Positions 56,504 through 64,000 of a DNA stretch of 64,000 nucleotides are shown one piece after another. The number at the start of each line of letters is the position of its first letter. Positions within the stretch are counted from its first letter, which is position 1. The DNA is from [Empedobacter] haloabium (GTDB lineage: Bacteria > Pseudomonadota > Gammaproteobacteria > Burkholderiales > Burkholderiaceae_D): the NCBI GenBank assembly GCA_008011715.2, contig CP136508.1:5394001-5458000 (forward strand). The letters run 5' to 3'. A program made the translations under genes and the position numbers. The notes beneath the pieces were generated by a model. The model was not told the origin of the DNA, made no database searches, and saw only the letters and a program-made list of their open reading frames with translations.

Positions 56504-58225
56504 TCACGCCGCGGGCTCCACCCCGCGCAACGCATCGATCTCGGCATCGATGGCCTCCGGTGTCTGCGCCCGTCCCGGGATCAGCATCTGCAGCTGCTCC
56601 ACCAACTGGGCGAAACGCTGCTGGCCGGCGGCCAGCTCGTCCACGTGCATCAGCACCCCGTTCGCCTCGATCATCAGCGCTTCGTCGTAGCCGTGCAGCT
56701 GCATGTGGTTGATCAGCATCTGCGCGGAGTTGAACAGGATGCGCATATTGTCCGGCAGGCGCACGCGCGCGTCGCGCATCCATTCGACGGCTTCGGCCAG
56801 CTTGCCGGTCTTCCACAGCAGCACGCCCTTGTTCATGATCTCGTTCGCTTCGCGCCGGGCCGCGGCGATGTATTCCATGCCCTCGTCGCCCATGCGCGCC
56901 TTGTCGAAGATCTTCTGCACCTCTTCCAGCAGCACGGGATTGTCGTGGTTGTTGCGGATCACGTGACACAGCAGCTCCACCGGCGCGTCCTTGACGCCGA
57001 CGGCGAACAGCAAGGTCGCCATCTCGATGCAGGTCGCCGTCTGCGGCCGCTTCGGTTCGCGTTCCAGCAGCGCTTCCAGCTCGTCGCCGGACTTGCGCGC
57101 GCGGCGGAAGTCGCCGCTCTCGTGGTAGACCAGGCCCTCGGTGATCTTGCTGCGCAACTGCACCAGGTCGCCGGGAAAATCACGTTGGGCGGCCGCCAGC
57201 AGGCGCAGCGCCTCCTTGATGTCGCCTTTCTGGCCGCACACGCGCGCCATGCCGAGATACGCGTCGACCGTGCGGGCGATCGAGTATTCGCCGATGGCGA
57301 TGCACTTGCGGAAGGCGTGTTCGGCCAGCTGCACATTCCCCAGCCGCAGCGCCGTGTTGCCCAGGCTGCGCTGGCGCGGCACGGAATTGGGCGACAGCTT
57401 GGCCGCCTTTTCCAGCACGCCGCAGGCGTCCTCGTGCCGGCCCAGCAGGGTCAGCGCCGCGGCCAGCTGGTCGTAGGCATCGATATAAAAACGGTTTTCC
57501 GCGATCACGCCCTGGAACATCTGGCGCGCCGCCTCATGGTCGCCGTTGGCCATGCGGATCTTGCCCAGGCCCGTGCGCGCCCAGTTGTACTCGCGCTCTT
57601 CCAGCAGGCGCTCGTAGACGGCGCGCGCCTTGTCCGGCTCGCCCGCCTTCAGCAGCAGGGTTGCCTTCATGCGCATCAGGTCGATCTCGTGCACCTTGTG
57701 CTGCGCCACCTGGGCGTCGCACAGCTTGGCCGCGCGCAGGTAGTCCTTCTCGATATACGCGGCGTCAATCTCGCGAAACACCTGTTTTTTGTGCCAGACG
57801 CGGTTCAGGCGCGTCAGCAGCACCCCTTCCGTGATCGGCTTGATGATGTAGGCGTCCGGCTGGTGCTCGGCCGCGCCCATCACGGACTCCACGCTTTTTT
57901 CGGCGGAGACCATCAGCCACACGCTGCTGGGGATCATCAGGTTGCGCACGCGCGCTTCCTCCAGCACCTGCTGGCCGTTCTTGCCTTCGCCCAGGTTGAA
58001 GTCGCACAGCACCACGTCGTAGTGGGTGCGCAGCAGCAGCGTCATCGCCTCGCCGCCGGACGAGGCCTGGTCGATGTGCTTGGCGCCGATATTGCGCAGC
58101 GATTCGCGCAGCAGCTGGCGGATGCCGACGAAGTCGTCGACGATCAGGTAGCGTTTCTCGGCCCAGTCGACGTCGGCGATGTCCGCGCTGGGTGCGCCGC
58201 TGGCCGTGATGTAGGTGGTGGTCAT
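56504..58225 (-). CDS. Response regulator with C-terminal TPR repeats
   Basis: A 573-residue protein. The receiver domain (about residues 20-145) has YLIVDDFVGIRQLLRESL, phospho-acceptor Asp in VVLCDFNLGEGKNG and the conserved Lys in YIIKPI. The remainder is a chain of tetratricopeptide-like helical repeats (EKDYLRAAKLCDAQVAQHK, ARAVYERLLEEREYNWARTGLGKI, DQLAAALTLLGRHEDACGVLEKAAKL, ALRLGNVQLAEHAFRKCI and more). There is no DNA-binding domain, so output is through protein contacts. Its ATG overlaps the stop of the histidine kinase gene (4 bp), which makes that kinase its likely partner. Confidence 0.9.
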   Translation of the reverse strand: MTTTYITASGAPSADIADVDWAEKRYLIVDDFVGIRQLLRESLRNIGAKHIDQASSGGEAMTLLLRTHYDVVLCDFNLGEGKNGQQVLEEARVRNLMIPSSVWLMVSAEKSVESVMGAAEHQPDAYIIKPITEGVLLTRLNRVWHKKQVFREIDAAYIEKDYLRAAKLCDAQVAQHKVHEIDLMRMKATLLLKAGEPDKARAVYERLLEEREYNWARTGLGKIRMANGDHEAARQMFQGVIAENRFYIDAYDQLAAALTLLGRHEDACGVLEKAAKLSPNSVPRQRSLGNTALRLGNVQLAEHAFRKCIAIGEYSIARTVDAYLGMARVCGQKGDIKEALRLLAAAQRDFPGDLVQLRSKITEGLVYHESGDFRRARKSGDELEALLEREPKRPQTATCIEMATLLFAVGVKDAPVELLCHVIRNNHDNPVLLEEVQKIFDKARMGDEGMEYIAAARREANEIMNKGVLLWKTGKLAEAVEWMRDARVRLPDNMRILFNSAQMLINHMQLHGYDEALMIEANGVLMHVDELAAGQQRFAQLVEQLQMLIPGRAQTPEAIDAEIDALRGVEPAA

Positions 58226-58923
58226 GGCAATGTCAGCACGAAGCGCCCGCCGCCCAGCGGGCCGCCGTTCTCCAGGCGGATGGCGCCGGCGACCTGGCGC
58301 CGCTTGTGCATGCGCGCTACCTCGCTGGCGAAGAACAGTCCCAGGCCGCTGCTGTTGGTCAGGAAGTTGACGCCCTGGCCCACCAGCGCGCCCGCCTCCA
58401 GCATCGACGGCGGGAAGCCCATACCGTTGTCCGCCACGGCCAGCTCCAGCAGGCCGTCGCGCTCGACGATCGTCAGGCGGATACGGTCGCGCGTGTAACG
58501 CACGGCGTTGTTGACGGCATGCGCCAGCACGCCGATGACGAGGTCCTCGTCGAAGGTCCACAGCAGGTCAGCGGGGAACTCCAGCTCCAGCGCGATCTGC
58601 TTCGATTCCAGCAGCACGCGCGCCTGCCCGGCCACCTGCTGCACCAGCTCGCGCACGGGCACCGTGTTCGGCTCGAACGGGTAGGTGGGCTTGCCCACTT
58701 CCTTGTACAGCGCCAGCAGCTGCATCAGGTTGTCGGACAGGCGGCGGGTCTGGTACAGCATGTGCGCCATCTGCGGATAGGCGGGGTCGCCCTGCTCCGG
58801 GCCCTTGCCGTGGTCGAGCAGGTTCTCCAGCGTGCCACCCAGGACGCTGATCGAATTCTTCATGTCGTGCACGGTGGACGCCAAGAACATGAACAGCTCG
58901 GGCGAGCCTTTGTGATCATCCAT
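58222..58923 (-). CDS. Soluble sensor histidine kinase
   Basis: A 233-residue kinase core without sensor or membrane domain. The H-box is FLASTVHDMKNSISVLGG (HDMKN form), followed by a HATPase domain with HAVNNAVRYTRDR (N box), VADNGMGFPP (G1) and NSSGLGLFFASEV (G2). ATG at 58923 is preceded by GGAG and AGG; an in-frame TTG at 58938 is possible. It overlaps the TPR response regulator by 4 bp. Because it has no input domain, signal may come from a partner protein. Confidence 0.88.
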   Translation of the reverse strand: MDDHKGSPELFMFLASTVHDMKNSISVLGGTLENLLDHGKGPEQGDPAYPQMAHMLYQTRRLSDNLMQLLALYKEVGKPTYPFEPNTVPVRELVQQVAGQARVLLESKQIALELEFPADLLWTFDEDLVIGVLAHAVNNAVRYTRDRIRLTIVERDGLLELAVADNGMGFPPSMLEAGALVGQGVNFLTNSSGLGLFFASEVARMHKRRQVAGAIRLENGGPLGGGRFVLTLP

Positions 58924-59021
58924 CCTGCATTTCTCCAACGGGAATTTGTCGGAGGCATTATATCGCGATGCCGCAAGGCAACATTCACGAAAACGGCCCG
59001 CAAGCCCTGAAAAATCAATGC

Positions 59022-60698
59022 TTATGGCGCGCTTGCGACACTCGGCAGGCCCTGGCGTTTGCGCTCTTTCAACAAAAACCGGGCCGGGTCCAGCGCCGCC
59101 GCCAGGCTGGCTTCGACCGGCAACGGTTCGTCCTCCAGCATGGCGGCCAGCAGCTCGGCCGCCAGCGGCGCCCAGATCAGCCCACGCGACGCATAGCCCA
59201 GCAGCGCATGCAAATTCGGCAAGCGTGCCACGTCGCGCAGCCGCTCGGGCCGGCCCGGCGCCCCGTAATCGGGCAATGCGCCCACCAGCGGCAGCCGGTC
59301 CGGCGCCATGCAGCGCAGGCCGACACGCCCCTGCAGCGGCAGGTCTTCCGGCACGCGCGCGGGGCCCAGGATCTCGCGCGCCCGCGCCAGGTTTTCGGCC
59401 TGGCTGGCCGGGCGCAACACGCGCTCGTCATCCTTGTCGTAGGTGGCGCCCACGCTGACGATGCCGCCCACCGGCGGCGTCATGTAGGCTTCGCGGCAGA
59501 TCACCAGCGGCAGCGCGGCAAAGTCGGCGGCGGCCACGTGCGTGACCTGCCCCCGCATCGTGTACAGCGGCAGCGCGGCCGTCTGCGCCAGGGTCAGCGC
59601 GCCGGCACCGTTGGCGACGATGGCGTGGGCTGCGCTGGCCAGTACCGTGCCGTCGGCGCCGATGGCGTGCCACCGGCCGTCGCGCCGTTCCAGGCGCACC
59701 GCGGCGGCGCTGAATACGCGGCGCAGCCGGTCGCCGCAAGCGGCCAGCATGGCGCGGCAGATCGAGGCCGGGTTGGCCCAGCCACCCTGTTCGAACAGCC
59801 AGGCGCCATGCGGCGTGGCGCCTCCCAGCAGCGTGGCGGCGGCGCCGGCATCGAGCCAGCGCACGAACTCCTGCGGATAGCGCCAGTGCTCGACGATCTC
59901 GCGCTGCAAGGCGGCATGGTCGGCGTCGCGCGCCAGTTGCAGCACGCCGCACTGGTCGCCCAGCATCGGCTCGCCTGCCGGCGCCAGCCCGCCCAGGCGT
60001 TGCCAGTGGCGCAGCGCGTACAGGTAGGCCGCCCGGGTCAGCCGGGTCGGGATATTGTCGTCGCGCGACAGCAGCGGCATGAAAATGCCGGCCCGGTTGC
60101 CGGAGGCTTCCGTGGCCGGTTCGGCATGCCGTTCCAGCAAGGTCACCTGCCAGCCGCGCGCGCACAGCCGCTCGCAGGCCGCGCTCCCGGCGACGCCGGC
60201 GCCGATGACGATGGCGCTGCGCTCGGGCGGCACGGGCCGTGGCGCCTGCGGCTTGCGGCCGGTATAGCGCGCCTCCAGCCAGCCGGATTCGCCGCCCTCC
60301 TGCCAGGAGAAGCCGGCCGCACGCAAGCCGCGGCGCCACGTGTCGCCGCCATCGCACACCGCCAGGCGCGCGCCGGGCAGCGCCAGCTTGCCCAGCAGGC
60401 GCGGCGACGCCAGTGGCGTGGGCACGAAGAACTCGTCGACCCGCGCCGTCACTTCGCCCAGGTTGGTGTCGACGTCGCCCAGCAGGAGGTCGAGCGTGGT
60501 GCGGCCGCCGTCCAGCTCCAGGCGGTGCAGCCCCGGCACGGCGGTCGGCCAGGCGGCGCGCAGCTCGGGATCGGCAATCGCCTGGGGGGCCGGCAGTTCG
60601 GCCAGCAGCGCGATGTAGTGCAATGGCGCGCCGGCGGCACGCGCCGCGGCCAGCTGCTCGCCATGGCCGAAACCGGTGCCGAGGACGACGCGGCGCAT
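59022..60698 (-). CDS. mnmC: MnmC-type FAD oxidoreductase with reduced methyltransferase half
   Basis: A 558-residue protein. The C-terminal part (about residues 185-558) matches the FAD oxidase half of MnmC, which removes the carboxymethyl group from cmnm5s2U34 of tRNA: IVIGAGVAGSAACERLCARGWQVTLLERH, EASGNRAGIFMPLLSRDDN, HAIVANGAGA, GRVGLRCMAPDRLPLVGALPD and LLGYASRGLIWAPLAAELLAAML. The N-terminal half starts directly at the SAM motif (VLGTGFGHGEQL). The usual preceding ~60 residues are absent, and the DGFAP-like motif reads EFFVPTPLAS. The start is fixed by coupling to tag (TGAcATG). The second, methylating reaction is therefore doubtful. Confidence 0.82.
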   Translation of the reverse strand: MRRVVLGTGFGHGEQLAAARAAGAPLHYIALLAELPAPQAIADPELRAAWPTAVPGLHRLELDGGRTTLDLLLGDVDTNLGEVTARVDEFFVPTPLASPRLLGKLALPGARLAVCDGGDTWRRGLRAAGFSWQEGGESGWLEARYTGRKPQAPRPVPPERSAIVIGAGVAGSAACERLCARGWQVTLLERHAEPATEASGNRAGIFMPLLSRDDNIPTRLTRAAYLYALRHWQRLGGLAPAGEPMLGDQCGVLQLARDADHAALQREIVEHWRYPQEFVRWLDAGAAATLLGGATPHGAWLFEQGGWANPASICRAMLAACGDRLRRVFSAAAVRLERRDGRWHAIGADGTVLASAAHAIVANGAGALTLAQTAALPLYTMRGQVTHVAAADFAALPLVICREAYMTPPVGGIVSVGATYDKDDERVLRPASQAENLARAREILGPARVPEDLPLQGRVGLRCMAPDRLPLVGALPDYGAPGRPERLRDVARLPNLHALLGYASRGLIWAPLAAELLAAMLEDEPLPVEASLAAALDPARFLLKERKRQGLPSVASAP

Positions 60699-60699
60699 G

Positions 60700-61293
60700 T
60701 CAGCGTGCCAGCGCGGCGCACGCGCGCTGGCGGAAGCAGCCGGCGGCGTGGTCATTGACCATGCCGATGCCCTGCATGTAGGCGTAGACGATGGTCGAGC
60801 CGACGAACTTGAAGCCCCGTTTCGCCAGGTCCTTCGAGATGCGGTCGGACAGCGCCGTCTTGGCGGGAAATTCGCCGCTGTTCTGCAGCGGCTTGCCGTC
60901 GACATAGGCCCACAGGAAGCTGTCCAGCGTCTGCCCTTCCGCGCGCAGGCGCAGGTAAGCCTGGGCGTTGGCAATCGCCGCCGCCACTTTCAGGCGGTTG
61001 CGCACGATGCCGGGGTCGGCCAGCAGCTGCGCCACCTTGTCCGGGCCGTAGGCGGCGATTTTCTCCGCGTCCCAGCCGTCGAACGCGGCGCGGTAGGTCT
61101 CGCGCTTGTTCAGGATGGTCTCCCACGACAGCCCGGCTTGCGCGCCTTCCAGGTTCAGCATCTCGAACAGGCGCAGCTCGTCGTGGCAGGGCACGCCCCA
61201 TTCCTCGTCGTGGTAGGCCAGGTAGCGGGGATTGGCGGGATTGGCCCAGCGGCAGCGCTGGGGTGGGGCGGACGGTTCGGCGTGATTGGGCAT
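60700..61293 (-). CDS. tag: DNA-3-methyladenine glycosylase I
   Basis: A 197-residue enzyme that removes 3-methyladenine from DNA. Family marks are RCRWANPANPRYLAYHDEEWGVP, the catalytic-region LFEMLNLEGAQAGLSWETILNKRETYRAAF, GIVRNRLKVAAAIANAQAYL, and the C-terminal zinc region GFKFVGSTIVYAYMQGIGMVNDHAAGCF. Length agrees with the family. One base separates its stop from the mnmC start. It is divergent from the M15-like gene with 66 bp between starts. Confidence 0.95.
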   Translation of the reverse strand: MPNHAEPSAPPQRCRWANPANPRYLAYHDEEWGVPCHDELRLFEMLNLEGAQAGLSWETILNKRETYRAAFDGWDAEKIAAYGPDKVAQLLADPGIVRNRLKVAAAIANAQAYLRLRAEGQTLDSFLWAYVDGKPLQNSGEFPAKTALSDRISKDLAKRGFKFVGSTIVYAYMQGIGMVNDHAAGCFRQRACAALAR

Positions 61294-61359
61294 GGTCGTG
61301 CGCGACGTTTCGGAGTTTCGCAGTATAAAAGAATCCAGACACCAGACAGGGGAATTGGC

Positions 61360-61968
61360 ATGGCCGCTACCGAAACATCCGACGCCACCGCTGAGCTCAG
61401 CGGCGCCCACTGGGTGCAGCGTTTTCCCGGCAGCCGCTCGCCGGAGGACCTGGCGCCGCCGTTCCGCGAATCCGTGCTCGCCTTTCTCGACGCGATGGCG
61501 AAAGCGAACATCCGCGTGCGCATCGCCGCCACCCTGCGGCCGCGCGAGCGTGCCTACCTGATGCACTGGAGCTGGAAGATCGCCCGCGGCAAGGTCGATC
61601 CGGCCGACGTGCCGGCCATGACGGGCGTGCCGATCCGCTGGGTCCACCCGAACCCGAAGGACAGCGTGCGCGCCGCGCAGGACATGGTGGGTGCCTTCGG
61701 CATGAGCGGGCTGCGCACGGCGCCCGCGCTGATGTCGCTGCACATCGACGGCCGCGCCATCGACATGACGATCTCCTGGCGCGGCGTGGTGCGCATCCGC
61801 GACGCCGCCGGCAAGGAAGTCATCCTCGACAAGCTGCCCCGCTCCGGCATGAACCCGCAGCTGATCGCCGTCGGCAAGACCTACGGCGTGATCAAGTTCG
61901 TCGGCGGCAGCAGCGACAAGCCGCACTGGTCGGCCACCGGGCGCAAGACGCTGGGGCGCAATGCCTGA
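61360..61968 (+). CDS. M15 peptidase-like protein (possible peptidoglycan hydrolase)
   Basis: A 202-residue protein without evident signal peptide. AGGGGA lies 8 nt before the ATG at 61360. The central region FLDAMAKANIRVRIAATLRPRERAYLMHWSWKIA and the motif SLHIDGRAID fit the SxHxxGxAxD zinc signature of M15 D-Ala-D-Ala peptidases, and KPHW near the C-terminus could supply the third ligand. These resemble phage or zinc-dependent muramoyl peptidases. The substrate is inferred from the motif only. Confidence 0.6.
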   Translation: MAATETSDATAELSGAHWVQRFPGSRSPEDLAPPFRESVLAFLDAMAKANIRVRIAATLRPRERAYLMHWSWKIARGKVDPADVPAMTGVPIRWVHPNPKDSVRAAQDMVGAFGMSGLRTAPALMSLHIDGRAIDMTISWRGVVRIRDAAGKEVILDKLPRSGMNPQLIAVGKTYGVIKFVGGSSDKPHWSATGRKTLGRNA

Positions 61969-62012
61969 GACGCGGTTAGAATTGCCGGATTGATCACTTC
62001 CCGGGAATCACC

Positions 62013-62915
62013 ATGGACATCGCGTCGCGCGCGGGCAAGCTGGCGATCGACAGGGTCTGTATTGACACCGTTTGCGACGGCGCCAGCGCCGGGCACAACG
62101 AAGACCTGGTCGCCGTATTCGAGCAGGATGACATGACCGACGTGCTGGTGCTGGACGGCGCCACTTCCGTGGCCGACGTCGACTACGTCGACCTCGGGCA
62201 GGGCGACGTGACGTGGTTCGTCCACGAATTCCGCCGCTGCCTGGCACCGCACCTGCGGCGCGACCGCGCGCAGGGCGACAGCGCGCTGCTGGCCCTGGCC
62301 GACGTGCGCGCGGCCTACCGCGCCCGCACCGAAGAGGGCGCGGTGCCGCCCTACGCCTGGCCCATCGCCGCCCTCACCTGGTTGCGCTTCCTCCATGCCG
62401 GCGAAGGCTGCACGCTGCACGCCTGGTGCGTGGGCGACTGCAAGACGCTGCTGTTCGACGGCGACGCATCCATCAACGATCTCGACCCGTACGTCAATCC
62501 GCAGGAGGCCATTCTGCAGACGCAGATCGCGGCGCTGGCGCAGTCCGGCATCGTGGACGGAGCGGCGCGCAAGGCCGCCTTGCTGCCGATGCTGCGCGAG
62601 CGGCGCGTGGAACAGAACATGGCGCTTGCGCCCACGATCCTGTGTCTGGCGCCGCAAGGTCCGATCGCCGCACGCACGTTCACCGTGCCGCTGGCGCCCG
62701 GCGCCGCCGTCATCGCGATGACGGACGGCTTCTGGCGCCTCGTCGATCCCTACCGTTTGCTGACGGCTGGCGAGCTGGCGCGCCGCTGCGTGGCCGACGG
62801 CGCGGCCAGCGTCCTGGCGCGGTTGCGCACCTTCGAGGCGGACCAGGGCCGCGCCGACAGCCTGGCCGTCAAGCGCGCCGACGACGCCGCGGCGGCCGTG
62901 TGCCGGGTGCACTGA
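62013..62915 (+). CDS. PP2C-like protein phosphatase family protein
   Basis: A 300-residue protein with the PPM-type layout: GASAGHNEDLVAVF (metal-site Asp), VLVLDGATS (motif DGAT), LHAWCVGDCKTLLF, VIAMTDGFWRLVD (TDG motif) and KRADDAAAAV near the C-terminus (DDxxxxV). The conserved metal-binding aspartates appear present. It is likely a cytosolic Ser/Thr phosphatase; a partner kinase is not in the window. The start at 62013 has no strong ribosome-binding site (GGAATCACC). Confidence 0.8.
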   Translation: MDIASRAGKLAIDRVCIDTVCDGASAGHNEDLVAVFEQDDMTDVLVLDGATSVADVDYVDLGQGDVTWFVHEFRRCLAPHLRRDRAQGDSALLALADVRAAYRARTEEGAVPPYAWPIAALTWLRFLHAGEGCTLHAWCVGDCKTLLFDGDASINDLDPYVNPQEAILQTQIAALAQSGIVDGAARKAALLPMLRERRVEQNMALAPTILCLAPQGPIAARTFTVPLAPGAAVIAMTDGFWRLVDPYRLLTAGELARRCVADGAASVLARLRTFEADQGRADSLAVKRADDAAAAVCRVH

Positions 62916-62947
62916 CATCGACCACCCAACCATGTACAGGAGTTTCC

Positions 62948-63451
62948 ATGCAATTCGAAGCACGATTGGAATGGCAGCGTAACGGCCAGGATTTCCTCGA
63001 CCAGCGCTACAGCCGCGCGCACGAGTGGATCTTCGACGGCGGCCTGCGCGTGCCGGCGTCCTCGTCGCCGCTGTCGGTGCCGCTGCCGATGTCGGTGGCG
63101 GACAATATCGACCCGGAAGAGGCATTGGTCGCGGCCACGTCCAGCTGCCACATGCTGTTCTTCCTGTCGATCGCGGCGCGGCGCGGTCATGTCGTGGAAA
63201 GCTATACCGACAGCGCGGTCGGCCTGATGGAGAAGAATGCCGAGGGCCGCGTGGCGTTCACCAATATCACGCTGCGTCCGCAGATCGTGTTCGGCGGCAG
63301 CGCCTGGCCCAGCGAAGAGGAAATCGCCGCGATCCACCACGAGGCGCACGAGAAGTGCTACATCGCCAACTCGCTGAAGGCGGAGATCACCATCGAACCG
63401 GCCATCGAGCCCGATGGCAGCGACGAGCTGCCGGAGCAGACGCTGGGTTGA
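62948..63451 (+). CDS. OsmC family peroxiredoxin-like protein
   Basis: A 167-residue protein. ACAGGAGT precedes the ATG at 62948. The family plan is visible: NIDPEEALVAATSSCHMLFFLSIAARRG, with the first redox Cys in SSCHM, and AHEKCYIANSL with the second. These two cysteines reduce organic hydroperoxides in OsmC/Ohr proteins. It follows the PP2C-like gene after 32 bp and is probably co-transcribed. A truncated family B palindrome follows 73 bp after the stop. Confidence 0.92.
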   Translation: MQFEARLEWQRNGQDFLDQRYSRAHEWIFDGGLRVPASSSPLSVPLPMSVADNIDPEEALVAATSSCHMLFFLSIAARRGHVVESYTDSAVGLMEKNAEGRVAFTNITLRPQIVFGGSAWPSEEEIAAIHHEAHEKCYIANSLKAEITIEPAIEPDGSDELPEQTLG

Positions 63452-63524
63452 CGTAGCCCGCGGTGCCGCTGTCGGCTTGCGAGAAGTTCGTGGTGACTTG
63501 CTCGCGCCGCTGACTGCTTTCGAA

Positions 63525-63604
63525 GGGTCTGTCCCTGCAAGGGACTGACCCCGAAGTTCGGCTGGGCGGCCCGATAATCGGCGCGAAACTTCAGGGTCAG
63601 TCCC
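63525..63604. repeat. Family B palindrome, copy 4, right outer arm missing
   Basis: GGGTCTGTCCC (63525-63535) and GGGACTGACCCCGAAGTT (63541-63558) are followed 28 nt later by AACTTCAGGGTCAGTCCC (63587-63604). The inner arms pair 17 of 18 with the same single mismatch as copy 2, while the outer right arm is absent. It lies between osmC and the IS481-family element. Confidence 0.85.
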
Positions 63605-63690
63605 TAATGCCGCTAAGTTAAGGAAAATTATCAGCCAGCCGCGGACGTCTTTGCCCCCAAAAGCGGAGAGCTGGGGTCAGACCCGGCGGG

Positions 63691-63753
63691 TGTATAGCCG
63701 GGACACATAGGTAACACATGTCGGGAGACATGGGTTACACATGAAATTGCATT
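63691..63753. mobile_element. End of an IS481-family insertion sequence
   Basis: The stretch beginning TGTATAGCCGGGACAC carries the inverted pair GTAACACATGTC / GACATGGGTTAC (63711-63722, 63727-63738; one mismatch), characteristic of ends of IS481-type elements, and borders the C-terminus of the transposase gene. The exact tip (about 63691) is inferred from the TGT start. The other end is outside the window, so the target duplication cannot be checked. The gap 63605-63690 shows no gene. Confidence 0.6.
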
Positions 63754-64000
63754 TTACGTCACGGCCTTGAGGTCCAGCTCCATTACTTTGTGATGGCAGA
63801 ACCGGACCTCAAGAAGGCCGTCGTTGTCAGGATCGGGCCTGATCGCGACCGGCTGTCCCTGCATGCCCTCTCCGATGTAGTGGCGTTGATTGGCATACGA
63901 GATGTAGCCTTTCGCATCGACCTTTCTCACAATATCGCTGGATAGGTACTCGATGGGCCGCAAGACACTGGGCAGTTCGCGTCCGCTGCGCTCATACCGT
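63754..64000 (-). CDS. IS481 family transposase, C-terminal part (runs off window)
   Basis: The visible C-terminal ~80 residues read RYERSGRELPSVLRPIEYL then SSDIVRKVDAKGYISYANQRHYIGEG, QGQPVAIRPD and VRFCHHKVMELDL. This is the C-terminal domain of IS481-type DDE transposases, which lies after the integrase core (RYxxSxR, PIEY, VRKVD..G, FCHH). The frame is open to the window edge. The catalytic core is outside the window, so activity cannot be judged. Confidence 0.8.
   Translation of the reverse strand, partial: RYERSGRELPSVLRPIEYLSSDIVRKVDAKGYISYANQRHYIGEGMQGQPVAIRPDPDNDGLLEVRFCHHKVMELDLKAVT

Overview
The window is high-GC, densely packed bacterial chromosome. Gene content (PEP-CTERM anchored protein, PhaM-type PHA-granule protein, oleate hydratase, TamA/TamB, many c-di-GMP and two-component proteins) and protein style point to a betaproteobacterium of the Oxalobacteraceae (Massilia/Duganella-like). 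That assignment is inference from familiarity, not from a database search. No rRNA, tRNA or CRISPR array was seen. About 50 genes are supported, one of them frameshifted and two running off the window ends.

Layout. 1-5.4 kb: end of an envelope protein, a DUF2167 / M50 protease / lipoprotein operon, a small conserved ORF and a secreted M28 peptidase. 5.4-11.7 kb: oleate hydratase, M1 aminopeptidase, GNAT, MazG-like and alpha/beta hydrolase. 11.8-16.8 kb: a minus-strand cluster of Tat-exported flavin amine oxidase, cytochrome c, secreted RidA and TonB-dependent receptor, which reads as a periplasmic amine-oxidation module. Its cytochrome gene is broken by 14 bp identical to the inner end of the Tn5/Nextera mosaic end, most likely an assembly artefact. 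17.1-25.4 kb: an orphan TnsB-like protein without the expected catalytic Asp, a DEAD-box helicase with two DbpA-type domains, a hydrolase and a CHASE-PAS-GGDEF-EAL protein. 25.5-35.7 kb: dienelactone hydrolase, a small binding protein, thioesterase, DUF3016, PhoX behind a candidate PHO box, an Fpg/Nei glycosylase, an HD-GYP response regulator and a GAF histidine kinase. 35.8-48.3 kb: QueC, TamA-TamB, uncharacterised membrane genes, a GbsR/MarR-led operon and a PEP-CTERM protein. 48.4-53.4 kb: a three-gene SMC/KITE/kleisin operon of MukBEF/MksBEF type with no nuclease subunit. 53.5-64 kb: two DUF3108 proteins, PhaM, a histidine kinase / TPR response regulator pair, MnmC with a degraded methyltransferase half, Tag, an M15-like protein, a PP2C-like phosphatase, OsmC and the end of an IS481-family element.

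Two families of long palindromes punctuate the window, one built on GGTGACAGGCACC and one on GGGGACAGACCCC. Eight elements lie in intergenic gaps, each next to at least one gene 3' end and half of them between convergent genes. Their arms differ between copies but stay self-complementary, so the hairpin is what is conserved. No mobilising enzyme for them is visible here.
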